Shown: in pieces, positions 9,913 through 20,734 of the stretch | Layout: each line of letters opens with the position of its first letter | How positions within the stretch are numbered: position 1 is the first letter of the stretch | Origin: Sporothrix humicola | Lineage: Eukaryota > Ascomycota > Sordariomycetes > Ophiostomatales > Ophiostomataceae | Direction of reading: 5' to 3' | Assembly (NCBI GenBank): GCA_021396245.1 | Contig: WNYE01000013.1 | Location: 431,259-495,258, forward strand | DNA length: 64,000 nucleotides | Program-made: the position numbers and the translations under genes | The notes under the pieces: model-generated | Told to the model about the DNA's origin: nothing | Database searches by the model: none | The model's input: the letters and a program-made list of their open reading frames with translations, nothing else

Positions 9913-12900
9913 TTACACGACACAAAGAAAAGAAAGGAGAGTGACAGCAACAGTCACGAGGTGGTTGCTGAAGAGAGAGGTAGCTCCGGCGGTGACAACA
10001 TTGCCAGAGGTGGCAGGTGTCGAGGAAGAGGACGAAGACGACGGGCTTCCGTTGTTGGCGCCGCTGTCAGAACCAGAGCCAGAGCCAGAGCTGGAGCCAC
10101 TACCGCTGTTTGAACCGTTGCTTCCACCCGAACCACCGGAGCCGCTGGAGATAGTAGCAGTGGTTTCGCCAGATGCAGCGACAGTTGTTGTCATTGTGCC
10201 TGCCACATGGGTTGTCTGGGTTGCAGCAGTGTTGACGCTGACACCAATGTTGACATCAGCAGTTGCCATCTTGGTCGACACACGGACAGTTGTGTCAACG
10301 CCGGAGAAGGGCTGGCCGGAGCCATACGGAAGGGAGAGGGTGGACGTTCTGTTGGCCGTGTGATGAGCTGTGTTAGTGGCTGTAATGGCGGTCACTGGGC
10401 AGACAGTCGTGCTGACGGCAAGAATGACCGTCGTCACATATGTCGTCCGCGAGTTGGCAGGACAGTCGACGACAGTGCTGGGACAAGCCGTAATGGTGGC
10501 CATACTGGTGGAGAAGACAGTCGACGTTGTAAAGTCGGAGGGCGAAGAAGATGCAGAGTTGACTGACGAAGATACACCAGGACTAGCAACCGACGTTGGG
10601 GACGATTGTCCGGCAGAGGCAGATGCAGAAGCTGACCCGGACGGAGAAGCAACTTCGGAGCCAGAAGCGGACGAGGCAACAGATGAAGCAACGCCAGACT
10701 GGCTCGCCGAGATAGAAGAAGAGATGATGGACGACGAGCCAGACGATACAGCTGTAGAAGAAGCGGCGAAGCTGGCGGACGGGCTGACAACAGATGAGCT
10801 GGCCTGAGCAGAGGAGGAGAAACCCGACTGGACAGCAGACGAAGACACTGAGCCACTCGATGATGTAGGCACAACGGACGAAACGGCGGACGAGGCGACT
10901 GATGAAGAAGCGGCCGAAGACGATGTAGAGACAGCTGAGCTGATAGACCGAGAAGCGGACTGAGAAGCAGAGGCACTCGAAACAGGCTCGGATGAGGAAG
11001 CAGAAGCCGAAATAGAACTCGAAGATGCAATGGAGCTCTGCAAGCTGGCAGACGCAGACGCCTGGATGGATGAAGAGGCCACAGAAGATGAAACAGAGGC
11101 AGATGCTGACTGTGATACCGACGACGAGGCAGATACGGATGCCGACGCGGATACTGAAGAGACAGACGAAGACACGACTGAAGAAGAGGCAGTCGACGAT
11201 ACAACGGCCGACGACGACACAATCTCATCAACACACTGCTTCGTCAAGATGAGAGTGACAGTCGTGCACCCGCCCATCACAGACGGTCCACTCCGCAAAA
11301 TACCCTGACCGGTCTCGCAAATGTAGTTTGTATGCTTGGCGTCGGAGGAGCAGACGAGCTGTCCTTCAGAGTCGGCAACACAGTCGAGGAACGAGTAGGG
11401 CGAGACGAGGCGGGTGGCTGCGTAGAGGTAGATGAGGGAGTTGTTGTTGGTGTGGACGCCGGCGTAGACGGTCGCGCCGTTGGCATTGACGACCTGGAGG
11501 TGGGTGTTGTCGACGTAGTGCCAGTCTGAGAGAGGAGACTGCGAGCCCTGGGAGTCAACGGCCAAAAAGTCCGAGTACTGGTAGACGGGGTAGTCTGTCG
11601 ACTCAATACGGGCGGCGAGAGAAATGGGGACGACGGTGCCGGTGCAGGCGGGGAGAGACGAGGTTGCAGAGGCCGAGACGGATGAGGCAGACTGGGAAAC
11701 AGAGACAAAGGCCGATGTCGATGTTGACGACGCCACGGCAGACGACGACGACGGGCAGCCGGCTTCCTGGACGACATCGACCGTGATCTTCAGTGCAGTG
11801 CATCCATCCAGGACAGTGGTTCCATGACGGACCAGACCCGACGAACTGTCACACACGTGAAAGTAAATCTTTTCGCCTGACACACAGCTGAGCGTCTGGT
11901 CCTCACTGACAGAGCACTCGAGGTACGACCAGGGGCTGTTGATGCGCGAGGCGGCGTACATATAGACTAGGCTGTTGGTATTGCTGTGGACGGATGCAAA
12001 GATGGACGACGAGCCGTCGACGGATGTGGAAAGGTGGAATGTGTCACTCTCTGTAGGAATCCACTGCCACTCGGCCAAGTCAGACTGGCTGTCGCCCAGA
12101 TCGACGGCCAAAAAGTCCGAGTAGCGGTATAACTGGTGGCCGACGGTGTCGTCACCGACGTAGGCCGTCAGGGCAATAGTCTTGACAGTCGGGCAGGGCG
12201 TAGGCGAAGCGACGACAGAGGAGGCGATCGAAGAAGATGAGACGACGGCAGACGTCGACGACGCAACGACACTGCTTGACGAGACTGTCTCCTCCTCGAT
12301 GAGATGGAACCACGGCGACACTTTGTACTGCCAGTCGTCCAGATTGTTGTAGTCGCCAAACGTGCGCAGCGTCCGCGCCAGGATCATGTACTCGCCGGGC
12401 GCGAGCTTTGTGCCGTTGGCCAGAATGCCCTGCGGCTTGGCGTACATGCCCGACGCATAGCGGGGATAATCGTGGTAGGGGAAATCGACGACGGAGCTCG
12501 TTAGCGCATTGGGCACGAGCCGCATGCTGCCGACCCAATTGTTGGAGCCAGCGACCGGAGGATAGACCCAGTCGGCGGGCGTCCAGTCCTTTGTGACGAA
12601 ATCAAAGCTGATCTCGGACGTGGACCAGAGAACGTTAAAGTAGACCTGGGGGACGTCTGAGCCGTCTGCCAGCGTATAGTTTGTGCCGTCGACCATGAGG
12701 CCCGAGGTGCCGCTCAGGAACAACGGTGTGCCGCGCTCCATCTCCCACATGTCGCTGTCATACAGGCTGCCTTTGATTCCCATGTATGCAGCCGACACGA
12801 CCTCACCGTTGGAGCCGGTCAGGCGGATCTGGCCGCCATGAATAGGCATGTAGGATGCACCAGCGTCGGCAGGCTCGGTGAACGTCACAGTAAACGATGC

Positions 12901-15021
12901 CGTCTCACCCGCAGCGAGAGTCAGTGTGTCCACCGAGAAAACAACAGTGGCCTGGTCGCCGGCCGCAGACGAGTACGGCGGCTCTGTGCTGACCCAAGCG
13001 TCGCCGGCGCCTTTGGAGAAGGCAGTCGGGCCGGCCACGTGCTCGATCTGGAACGTGACGCTGTCGTCGCCGTCGTTGGTCACGGCCACCTTGTGCTCGC
13101 CGACAAAGTTGGCTGTGTCATTCAGCTGAAGAACAGCCGGGCTCAAAGTGGTCGAGTACTCAATGACCTTGAGAGCGTCGACGAGTCCAGCGCCTTGCCT
13201 CGCCACATTGGCCAGATTGTCGGTGCCGTCGTTGTGATAGACGGGCCGACCGCTGGCCACAATGCGGTTGCGGGCGAGAGCAGCCGCATTTTCTCCAAGA
13301 GCAGCACGGCCACCACGAGAGCCGAAGAAAAGAGCAGCCACACCGGCAATGTACGGCGTGGCCATCGACGTGCCCGAGTAGACGGCCCAGCTGCCGCTGC
13401 TGGTCAGCCAGGTCGAAAGGATGGAGCCGCCCGGGGCAGAAATCTCTGGCTTCATGCGGCTGTCCATGGTCGGGCCCCACGAGCTGAAATCGTTGATGCG
13501 GCCGACATTGTAGACAGAACGGGGAATGCCGAGGGCCGCGTGGTCGGCCATGAAGGTCAACGTGACTGTATGGCCTGCTTCGCTCTCCGAAAACAACCAG
13601 TCGCCATCTTCGTCCAAAATCGTGGCGGCGCCGACGGGCTGGCTGCTCGAGTAGACTTGGCGCGAGGCCAGCTCGTACTCGCTCGAGTTGAGGACGTAAA
13701 AGACGTACGTGGCCAGGTTGATGAGCGTCGAGTCCTGGACTTGGGAGAGACACGTGCCGCGCGGAATAATGTACACGTCGCCCTTGGGCGCCGCCGGCAA
13801 GTCCCAGCTACAGGCCGTCAAGTCGCGCGCGCCGGACGGGAAGTAGGCGTTGACGACACCATCCAAATCAAACTGCGCCAGGCTCGACGACAGGTAGACA
13901 ATGTCGCGCGACGCGCCGCTGCTCGACTCGGCGTGCACCGCGAACCCGACCCAGTCTTGCGCCTGCACACTGCCCACAGCCACACTCGCGCCGCCGCCGT
14001 TGCCGCCGCTCGACGTGTAAAAGGGACCAAACGACTGGCCCGCATTTCCGGCTGCAATAGACACAAACACGCCCTTGTTGGAGATGGTCGTCGCCACTTC
14101 CGCCATGGCCGTGTCGGGGAAACCCTGGTCGCTGCCCAAAGAAGCACTGATAATGTCGACGCCATCTTCGTAGGCCCGGAGGAATGCGGCTACAATGTTG
14201 TCTTCGTACGTGCCGTCTGCACAGCCAAAGACCTTGTAGGCTCTGAGCTTGGCGTTTGGTGCCACACCAGGGATCAGACTGTCCAGAGACGCAGCAATGC
14301 CGGCCGTGTGCGTGCCGTGGCCCTGGCAGTCCATCGGGTCGTCGTCCGGAACCGGGTCTGTCTCGCCAGCCACATAGCTGTCGCCCACAAGATCATAGCC
14401 GCCAATCACCTTGTAGCCGGGACCAAATCCGCCACCCAGAGCAGGATGCGTGTAGTCAATGCCCGTGTCGACAAACCCAATCACGACATCGTCGCCCAAG
14501 TACCCGTCAGCCTGGACCCGGGCCACATTTGTGTTGTTGTGCGCCGACCAGCGCGTGTACGTCATGTTGTACGCGCCAGTAACGGAGTCCGGGGACTCTG
14601 AAGACGTGTCGATGGAGACAGTGACTGGAGCGTCGCCGGTGGGCAGCGTAAAGTAGCCGGCAGGCCAGACCTTCTCGACGGCCGGCAAGGCCTGGATGCT
14701 GGCCAGGCTGACATTGTTGGCGCCCGATAGGTCAAACGACACGCCGCGGAAGAGTTCAGAGTCGAAAGACCGCGCAGGCGTCGCGTCGTGGCCGGCGTCC
14801 GTCAGCTCGTCGTAGAACGTCGACGTGTCTACCGATCCATCGTCGCGGCGAGCCAGACGGGAGGCGCCGCTCTCGGAAAACTTGACAATGTAGCGGTTGG
14901 TCGACGAAACGGGGACGGCGACGGCGTTGTCAGTGACAGAGGCGGAGGCGTCTTCTGCTCGAGCTGTGGCGGCAACCAACAGCGAGCCAAGAGAGAAAAC
15001 GAGTGACTTGGGTAGGATCAT
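9913..15021 (-). CDS. Secreted GPI-anchored subtilisin-like protease with Ser-rich stalk
   Basis: 1702 residues in one exon, starting at the Met at 15021 because a signal peptide (ILPKSLVFSLGSLLVAATARA) follows directly. Next come an I9-type propeptide (NRYIVKF near 42) and a subtilase domain with Asp185 (GFVDTGIDYTHP), His235 (GHGTHTAG) and Ser552 (SGTSMATP). A roughly 300-residue insert between His and Ser probably holds a PA domain. After an Fn3-like region (about 640-910) come two homologous domains of about 130 residues (near 943-1080 and 1115-1245; shared YSDFLAVD, NSL-YAA-R and paired Cys). A Ser/Ala/Val-rich stalk of about 250 residues and a CPSTVVDCP...VCPVT wall-protein motif follow. 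The Ser/Gly-rich end with a hydrophobic tail suggests GPI anchoring. Likely a cell-surface protease. Confidence 0.9.
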   Translation of the reverse strand: MILPKSLVFSLGSLLVAATARAEDASASVTDNAVAVPVSSTNRYIVKFSESGASRLARRDDGSVDTSTFYDELTDAGHDATPARSFDSELFRGVSFDLSGANNVSLASIQALPAVEKVWPAGYFTLPTGDAPVTVSIDTSSESPDSVTGAYNMTYTRWSAHNNTNVARVQADGYLGDDVVIGFVDTGIDYTHPALGGGFGPGYKVIGGYDLVGDSYVAGETDPVPDDDPMDCQGHGTHTAGIAASLDSLIPGVAPNAKLRAYKVFGCADGTYEDNIVAAFLRAYEDGVDIISASLGSDQGFPDTAMAEVATTISNKGVFVSIAAGNAGQSFGPFYTSSGGNGGGASVAVGSVQAQDWVGFAVHAESSSGASRDIVYLSSSLAQFDLDGVVNAYFPSGARDLTACSWDLPAAPKGDVYIIPRGTCLSQVQDSTLINLATYVFYVLNSSEYELASRQVYSSSQPVGAATILDEDGDWLFSESEAGHTVTLTFMADHAALGIPRSVYNVGRINDFSSWGPTMDSRMKPEISAPGGSILSTWLTSSGSWAVYSGTSMATPYIAGVAALFFGSRGGRAALGENAAALARNRIVASGRPVYHNDGTDNLANVARQGAGLVDALKVIEYSTTLSPAVLQLNDTANFVGEHKVAVTNDGDDSVTFQIEHVAGPTAFSKGAGDAWVSTEPPYSSAAGDQATVVFSVDTLTLAAGETASFTVTFTEPADAGASYMPIHGGQIRLTGSNGEVVSAAYMGIKGSLYDSDMWEMERGTPLFLSGTSGLMVDGTNYTLADGSDVPQVYFNVLWSTSEISFDFVTKDWTPADWVYPPVAGSNNWVGSMRLVPNALTSSVVDFPYHDYPRYASGMYAKPQGILANGTKLAPGEYMILARTLRTFGDYNNLDDWQYKVSPWFHLIEEETVSSSSVVASSTSAVVSSSSIASSVVASPTPCPTVKTIALTAYVGDDTVGHQLYRYSDFLAVDLGDSQSDLAEWQWIPTESDTFHLSTSVDGSSSIFASVHSNTNSLVYMYAASRINSPWSYLECSVSEDQTLSCVSGEKIYFHVCDSSSGLVRHGTTVLDGCTALKITVDVVQEAGCPSSSSAVASSTSTSAFVSVSQSASSVSASATSSLPACTGTVVPISLAARIESTDYPVYQYSDFLAVDSQGSQSPLSDWHYVDNTHLQVVNANGATVYAGVHTNNNSLIYLYAATRLVSPYSFLDCVADSEGQLVCSSDAKHTNYICETGQGILRSGPSVMGGCTTVTLILTKQCVDEIVSSSAVVSSTASSSVVSSSVSSVSASASVSASSSVSQSASASVSSSVASSSIQASASASLQSSIASSSSISASASSSEPVSSASASQSASRSISSAVSTSSSAASSSVASSAVSSVVPTSSSGSVSSSAVQSGFSSSAQASSSVVSPSASFAASSTAVSSGSSSIISSSISASQSGVASSVASSASGSEVASPSGSASASASAGQSSPTSVASPGVSSSVNSASSSPSDFTTSTVFSTSMATITACPSTVVDCPANSRTTYVTTVILAVSTTVCPVTAITATNTAHHTANRTSTLSLPYGSGQPFSGVDTTVRVSTKMATADVNIGVSVNTAATQTTHVAGTMTTTVAASGETTATISSGSGGSGGSNGSNSGSGSSSGSGSGSDSGANNGSPSSSSSSSTPATSGNVVTAGATSLFSNHLVTVAVTLLSFLCVV

Positions 15022-16571
15022 GTTGAAGAACAGAGAAGATACAGAAAACAAAAAGAATGAACGGAACGATATCCCAGGGACCTGTCACGTTGACAGACGA
15101 TCACAGACAAGGGTCGATGTCGATGATCGATGAGGAGAAGAAGATCATTGACATCACAGACAAAGGTGATCCCTGCCTTTTATGTTATTGTGACCCTCGA
15201 AAAACGACATCCACTCAGATGCCTACTCGACGCCCAACAGTACCCACCCAACAGACTCTTCACGATGTTACGCGGCCATTGTCTGTCATTCGACAGAGAC
15301 CAAGAGTCTGGGTCTCAACTTTGGACCGTCGTTCCACTCCATCCTTGCTTTCGTAAGGATTACAAATGTTGAGAAAGTGGGAGTTGACAGTAAAGACAAG
15401 AAAGTGACTGTATGACTCCGGTTACCGGAAGTGACAGACGGTCGTGTTGACGTCTTGTTTTTCCATTTCTATGACTTCTTCGTAACTGATGAGAAGTGTT
15501 GCCGTAAAATATTGCTTGTAGTCTGCTCGCCCAGACTAGCTTTGTTCGGCCACAACGGGAATGTCGGGGACGAAGACACAAAATATGGTCGTATCAAGTT
15601 GGGCGGCATCCGACTTCACGATGTTTTTGACAGTGGTTCATGGTTGGCGGCTGTCCACGGTTGATGATGGTCTGGTTTGATCTGATTAGATCCAGGGGCA
15701 TGCAGATTGATAAGATCAAGAGGGTGGGACCAGACAGAGAGGAGTGGGTCTGATAAGATTGGATTGAAGAGCTCACGAACAGAAAACAACGTGGAAAATG
15801 GCCGGAGAAAAGACAAAAGAAGACTAAATTGAACCATAAAGTAGTCCCGATCCTTCAACGGGTCTTTGTGGATCACGAACAGATTTTGATGGGTCTTGAC
15901 AGGTCTCGTGTCGACTGATGAACTGTGTGGTGGACTCTCTCTTCGACTTGTCTAGACTGATGGAGACAGCCAAGGGGAAAAGCGGCGAGTGGGTTGGAAA
16001 AAGTAAACTTGAGCAAAAGTTGGGATGAAACACGACGAAGAGCATCGCGCGAAGAGCAAAGACCATACGATGTTCCGAGTTGAGCTGAGCGAGGGTAGCG
16101 TGAGTGACGGGGAGAGTGGACCAGAACATGGCTGGTCGAGTTGCATTGTGGCGGAGAGATGAGCGTTTTTTTGTGGTTTGTCGACTTTCTCGAGTGTCGT
16201 AGCTTTCTTTTATAGCTTTCTTTCATCCCATTCTCCTAGCCTGCCAAGAGTTTAAAACGACGACAGCTCCCCATTCGGCGCGTCTTCCGTGACCGCATTT
16301 CCTCTCTTTATTTTTACGATGTTTCCTCTCGGCTCGACCTCAACCCGACATATCCGAGTGTATCGATAGCATCGTGGTTGTCGCCTGCCCGAATAACTAC
16401 CCTGACTACTGTCGACTACTGACGTTGCCAAGATCTTGGATGAGCTCTAGTTCGTGTCTTGTCAGAGTCTTTGACGTCTTCAGGGTCTTCAGCTGGCCTT
16501 GGCAGGGACTGCCGACGCCGGAGCCTAGACTGTGTTGCGTAACTTTTTTTACCCTCGGCGTGCCCTTCCAC
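15022..16571. other. Intergenic, no gene recognised
   Basis: About 1.5 kb between the 5' end of the subtilase and the 3' end of the next regulator, so it holds the protease promoter. Open frames on both strands are short and lack motifs. No repeats stand out. Confidence 0.5.
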
Positions 16572-19046
16572 CTAGAACTGATCCATAAATCCCGACGCCT
16601 TTGTTGCGTCCATCATCCATCCGTTGAGATCAAGGTCCTCATTCAGCGGATCATGACAGTTGTTGTCAAGGAAGGCCTAAATTGTTAGCCGAAGTAAATA
16701 AATGGTAAAAATCGCGCAAAGAGAGACATACCCAGTTGATAAATTCAAACCCGTCGTCTGGCAGGTCGGCCATTGCGTCGTCGACTGTACTCGGTTGGAC
16801 AGTCTGGTCGACGGGCCTCTCCACGTGGACAGGTCGCTCGAGGCGCTCAAGACTATCCACCCTTGCCAAGGTCGACCCAAGCGCCTCGGCGGCAATCCTC
16901 GCCTCGGGGGACTGTGCGCTGTTGGCAACCCAGATGGCGTGGGCTCTGCGGATGCACGCGAGGGGGCGTTGGTCGTCATCTATGACTGGGCGGATTCCAC
17001 GCAGGGTGATGTCGAGACACAAGACAATGGCGGCGAGGATAAAGTCGTTGACCGTCAGTGCGGAGATCATCCAGCGGCTGTCGTGGAGGAGACCGCCGTT
17101 TTGAGTGGCAGCGGCCAGCTCGGCCTGTCTGTCAAGGACAGTGCAGGCGGCGTCGATGCATGCTTGGCGAGATGCTGCCGTTTGTTGATTTGTTGGTGAC
17201 TTGTAGTACAGCGGGACATGGTTTCGGTGGAGGACAATCAGGCTCTTGAGGTACAACATCTCAATGGTGGTACGGTTCATAATGACGCTGGGACTGTCGA
17301 TGAGTGACTGAGATAGTGGCTTGTACTGATAGTAGGCCGGTAGTTCCCTGTATGCTTGACGTAGACGGGCATCGAGAGCCTTGGTGTCCTCGTATGGTTT
17401 CGGTGCCAGTGATCTCGTATGGGCCACGACGGCCTGGAAGCACGCCATAATGCCAGACTTGACGATTGTGTAGAGAATGGACGTCACATCCGACACGGGC
17501 CGAGACGGTGGAAGCTCCTTCATATCTGGATGCAAGTCGGAAAACTCGAGGTTCCGGGGTAGGGCCGTGTCGCAATCTGCCAGTGGGATCATGCTCGGCA
17601 GGCCGACCTGGAATGACATCAGAGCGTCGACCTGTACAATAGCCACCCAGATTCGACGTCGCATCTCGCCTGCAAATGGAGATAGTCTGGCAGCAGGCAG
17701 TTTCGAAGGGTCTCGATGATATCCTCGTCGAACTGCCAGTCTGATGACCATGCCGATCAGGTACCACAGATTTGCGGCCGTGGCAGCTCCTCGAGGACGG
17801 TTGTCAGACACATAAAAGTAGTGGCCCTTGAGGAGCACGATCATTGCCTCCAGGCTGTGAGCGTCGACGTCGGCATAGTCTCCGAGGACCAGACACTGGC
17901 GGGCCACGTCGGCCATCGAAACTGGTGTAGGAATTTCATTGTCGTTGCCGGCGGTGTGGGCCATTTTGTGAAGACCAGCCGAAACGGCAAGAATACCAAA
18001 GAGAAGGGCGACCCAGAGCGGCGAGGCTTGTGACGGGGATTCCCAGAAAGTGGCGTACCCTTTCTGAAACTCCATAGGGTGAAGGACAGCTGTTCATGTT
18101 AGCAATAGATAACTCGGCAAAATGGTAACAGTGGAAGCTCAACTCACGCAAGACAGCATGGCCAACACGAAAATAGTGCGATATCAGTCTGTCACAAACT
18201 GGCCGAGGAGGCAGCGACTTCAACAGATCTGCTAAGGTCAATGACGACTTCGAAAACACAAGGCCGGCATAGCTGTCGTCGGGTGTCTTTCCTGTCGATT
18301 CCGTCTCATTGTCCTCTGTATGTAAAGTGCCGGCCGATGGAGAAGTATCGGCAACAGAAAGTGCTGCGAATGCTGACTGCTGTTGATGTTGGTGCTGATT
18401 CTGCTCGTCTTCTGGAGATGCCAGCTGTTCTCTCAACTCGTGAATCTCTTCCAGCAGAGAAGACCAGTGACTCGGGTCAATGTAGTTTGTGTGGCCCGTG
18501 TCGAGCTGTCCGCTGGCCAGAGGAAGAGGTTGATTGTTGGAATGTGTGAGTGTGCCCGTTGATCTTGCATTGTCGACAACAAGATTGTTTATCTCGTCTG
18601 AGAATGGAGTGTTGACAGAGTTGGCGGCCGAATTGTTGCCAGACATGGCCACGTCGATAACGTCGCCGCCAATAGCATTGTTGTCAACAACAGCCGGTAC
18701 ATCCTGTCGCATATCTTGTCCCGTCCTCGCTTGCGCCATCTGGAGAATCATGTCTTCCAGTCGTTTGAGACGGCCAGTCACCGTCTTGCTGCCAGATTTG
18801 GTCGATGTATCTTTCTTCTCACTTCTGTCTGCATTGGCTGCATACTGACACGAGGCGGCCTTATCACGCCGTGTACATGCATCGCAAGGCAGCTCACGAT
18901 TGCACTTGAGCCTTGAATGGAGTTAGTGGTCCGCGTGGGAATTGGGTGAATGGACAGATTGTAGAGGGGTGGGCCTACTTTCGGATCCGACACGGCTCGC
19001 ACGATTTGGGCGGTCGGTTTCTTTTCTCGACTTTGGATTCGGCCAT
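16572..19046 (-). CDS. Zn2Cys6 fungal transcription factor (4 exons)
   Basis: 764 residues from exons 19046-18979, 18911-18148, 18089-16732 and 16676-16572. The introns of 67, 58 and 55 bases have GT-AG ends, and the last has a good branch site (GCTAAC). The first junction completes the cluster with Cys16, 19, 26, 32, 35 and 44 (CEPCRIRKLKC). A possible coiled coil follows (VTGRLKRLEDM). The middle homology region includes YFRVGHAVLPVLHPMEFQK at the second junction. Without the final intron the protein would end prematurely in NNLGLP. With it, the product ends in an acidic tail rich in Asp, Asn and Met. It shares a bidirectional promoter with the SDR at 19557. Confidence 0.85.
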
Positions 19047-19077
19047 TTTCGCGAGTGCAGTGGTATTTTTGGCGTTA

Positions 19078-19100
19078 TGTGTGTGTGTGTGTGTGTGTGT
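19078..19100. repeat. TG dinucleotide microsatellite
   Basis: 23 bases of uninterrupted alternating T/G, 32 bases upstream of the regulator start codon at 19046. Confidence 0.95.
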
Positions 19101-19196
19101 TCCGTTCCATTGTCCGTCCTCCGTTGTCCGTCGTCTTGCTCCGTCATGTTTGTTGTGACTGCATTGTTTGTTATCCCCATTCCCCACCACTGAGAT

Positions 19197-19211
19197 GGAG
19201 TTAATAACTCC
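19197..19211. promoter_or_regulatory. Palindromic candidate operator GGAGTTAATAACTCC
   Basis: Perfect 7-base arms around a single A. The right arm extends as TAACTCCGC, matching the half-site at 19304-19313 and resembling TAACACCGC elements upstream of the monooxygenase. Its position in a divergent promoter next to a Zn2Cys6 gene suggests regulator binding, which is unproven. Confidence 0.45.
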
Positions 19212-19369
19212 GCGGTCTCCACATTGCACGTGATACCACCAAATACCGCAGAAATAGCAGGAACCAAAATAAGTGGGGCAATATCCGTCCACTCACGGCG
19301 TTACTAACTCCGCTCACTTACACGGCTTCCGGGTGATGTCCGTTGCCTTCGCTTCAACGACTGGCCGAA

Positions 19370-19376
19370 TATATAA
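19370..19376 (+). promoter_or_regulatory. TATA box of the SDR
   Basis: TATATAA, about 180 bases upstream of the SDR start and downstream of the two TAACTCCGC sites. Confidence 0.5.
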
Positions 19377-19556
19377 CGGCGGCGGAAGACTGTATTGTGT
19401 CTTAAAAAATTATTATCATTCAAACATACACATTTTGTAATACAAACAACCCATTACGACCATCGTTTTATTTTCCTCCAGTTTCTGGCTTCGATTCCAT
19501 TTTTCTTCTTTTCTGATACATTCCTCATACATTTCTTTTACTCCACCACCTTCAAA

Positions 19557-20555
19557 ATGTCAACTCTTTCGGCTGTGCACGGCATGATGTCGGCAATGTT
19601 TTCGAATCTTTTTGTGACACTACCCGTCCCCGAGAAAACGCCTGGTCTCTCTGAAAAGACGTTTATTGTCACTGGCGCCAACCAGGGTCTCGGCTTTGAA
19701 TCATGCAAGCATTTGCTGCGGATTGGCGTGGGCAAGCTGATTATGGGCGTCCGCAGTCTGGACAAGGGCGAGATCGCTCGCAAAGAGCTGCTCGAGATCT
19801 CTGGACGGACACCCGACACGATTGAAGTCTGGCACGTCGACATGGCGTCGTACAAGTCGGTCCAAGAGTTTGCCAAGCGGGCCACCGATTCTCTCGCTCG
19901 TCTCGATGGAGTTCTGGCAAACGCCGGCATGATGACCGACAAGTTCCGCGTGGCCGAGGACGGCGAATCCACAATCACGGTCAACGTTATCGCCACGTAT
20001 CTGCTTCTGGTTCTCCTCCTGCCCAAACTTCGGGCGTCTCCATCGGGCAATGCCACGTTTGCCGTCCCCAACTCGTCGCTGCACTACATGGCCTCGCTCA
20101 AAGAAATTGGGCCCGACGCCAACGGCAAGTCCATTCTCGCGAGGCTGGCCGACAAGTCCACGTCCGACATGAAGGACCGGTACAACGTCAGCAAGTTGCT
20201 GGTGCTGTTTGCCACGCGGGCGTTTGACGCCCATCTCAAACAGTCTGTGCACGAGGGCAGCGTCATCGTCAACACCCCCAACCCAAGTTACTGCAAGTCC
20301 CAGCTGGTCCGTGACGTCGACGCCACACCGCCGCCCGACTGGGTCGCCCGGACGCCCGAAATGGGCAGCCGTGCACTGGTGCATGGCCTGCTCGGCGGTC
20401 CCGAGACCAGCGGCCATTTTCTGCACAACTGCCATGTCCAGGCCCCGGCGTCGTTTGTGACGAACAGGACGGGCGCCAAGATCCAGGCGGCGTTCTACGA
20501 CGAGCTGATCCAGAAGTTGGAGTCGATTGTACCGGGCGTGTCCAAGAATATTTAG
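19557..20555 (+). CDS. Short-chain dehydrogenase/reductase
   Basis: 332 residues, starting at ATG 19557 (context TTCAAAATGT), because upstream codons in the frame are leader-like. The NAD(P) motif TGANQGLG lies at 39-46, NAG at 122-124, and the catalytic Tyr209-x3-Lys213 (YNVSK) with a Ser near 173-174. The layout resembles fungal SDRs related to retinol dehydrogenase/WW-domain oxidoreductase. No membrane segment is obvious. It is divergent from a Zn2Cys6 regulator, so co-regulation is likely. Substrate unknown. Confidence 0.88.
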   Translation: MSTLSAVHGMMSAMFSNLFVTLPVPEKTPGLSEKTFIVTGANQGLGFESCKHLLRIGVGKLIMGVRSLDKGEIARKELLEISGRTPDTIEVWHVDMASYKSVQEFAKRATDSLARLDGVLANAGMMTDKFRVAEDGESTITVNVIATYLLLVLLLPKLRASPSGNATFAVPNSSLHYMASLKEIGPDANGKSILARLADKSTSDMKDRYNVSKLLVLFATRAFDAHLKQSVHEGSVIVNTPNPSYCKSQLVRDVDATPPPDWVARTPEMGSRALVHGLLGGPETSGHFLHNCHVQAPASFVTNRTGAKIQAAFYDELIQKLESIVPGVSKNI

Positions 20556-20681
20556 GGGAAGGGACTTTTTATTGGTTTTCTTTTGTCAACATGTGTTGCT
20601 TTTTTGTCCGTGTTTTCTCTGATTTCACTTTTTTTCATTCTTGTTTGAATGTCCGTTTGCATACTTGTCTCTTATATGTAC

Positions 20682-20687
20682 AATAAA
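20682..20687 (+). terminator. AATAAA polyadenylation signal for the SDR
   Basis: AATAAA about 127 bases after the SDR stop codon, in AT-rich sequence just before the convergent dioxygenase ends. Confidence 0.45.
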
Positions 20688-20734
20688 TTCATAGACTAAT
20701 AGACCACAACTACATTATTTGTATTCATCCTTCT

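Larger units (their letters stand above)
19047..19556. promoter_or_regulatory. Bidirectional promoter, regulator / SDR
   Basis: About 510 bases between divergent start codons. It contains a (TG)n tract at 19078-19100, a perfect 7-base inverted repeat GGAGTTA-A-TAACTCC (19197-19211) directly followed by GCGG, a second half-site CTAACTCCGC at 19304-19313, and a TATA box TATATAA at 19370-19376 that suits the SDR with a leader of about 150 bases. The palindrome is a plausible dimer site for a Zn2Cys6 factor, perhaps the neighbour itself (inference). Confidence 0.55.

Noticed and set aside
10550..11230. Possible CRISPR-like or satellite array in the Ser-rich region
   Set aside because: Period is that of degenerate Ser/Ala/Val codons, not conserved repeats with unique spacers; CRISPR is also not expected in a fungal nucleus.
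12838..14601. Long antisense frame opposite the subtilase (587 codons)
   Set aside because: It mirrors codon bias of the protease. The translation is Arg/Val/His-rich with no motifs, while the opposite strand has a full catalytic triad.
18075..18781. Two separate genes instead of one regulator at 16572-19046
   Set aside because: A GTGAGT-CAG intron joins the frames and completes a typical HPMEFQKGY region, so one gene is preferred.
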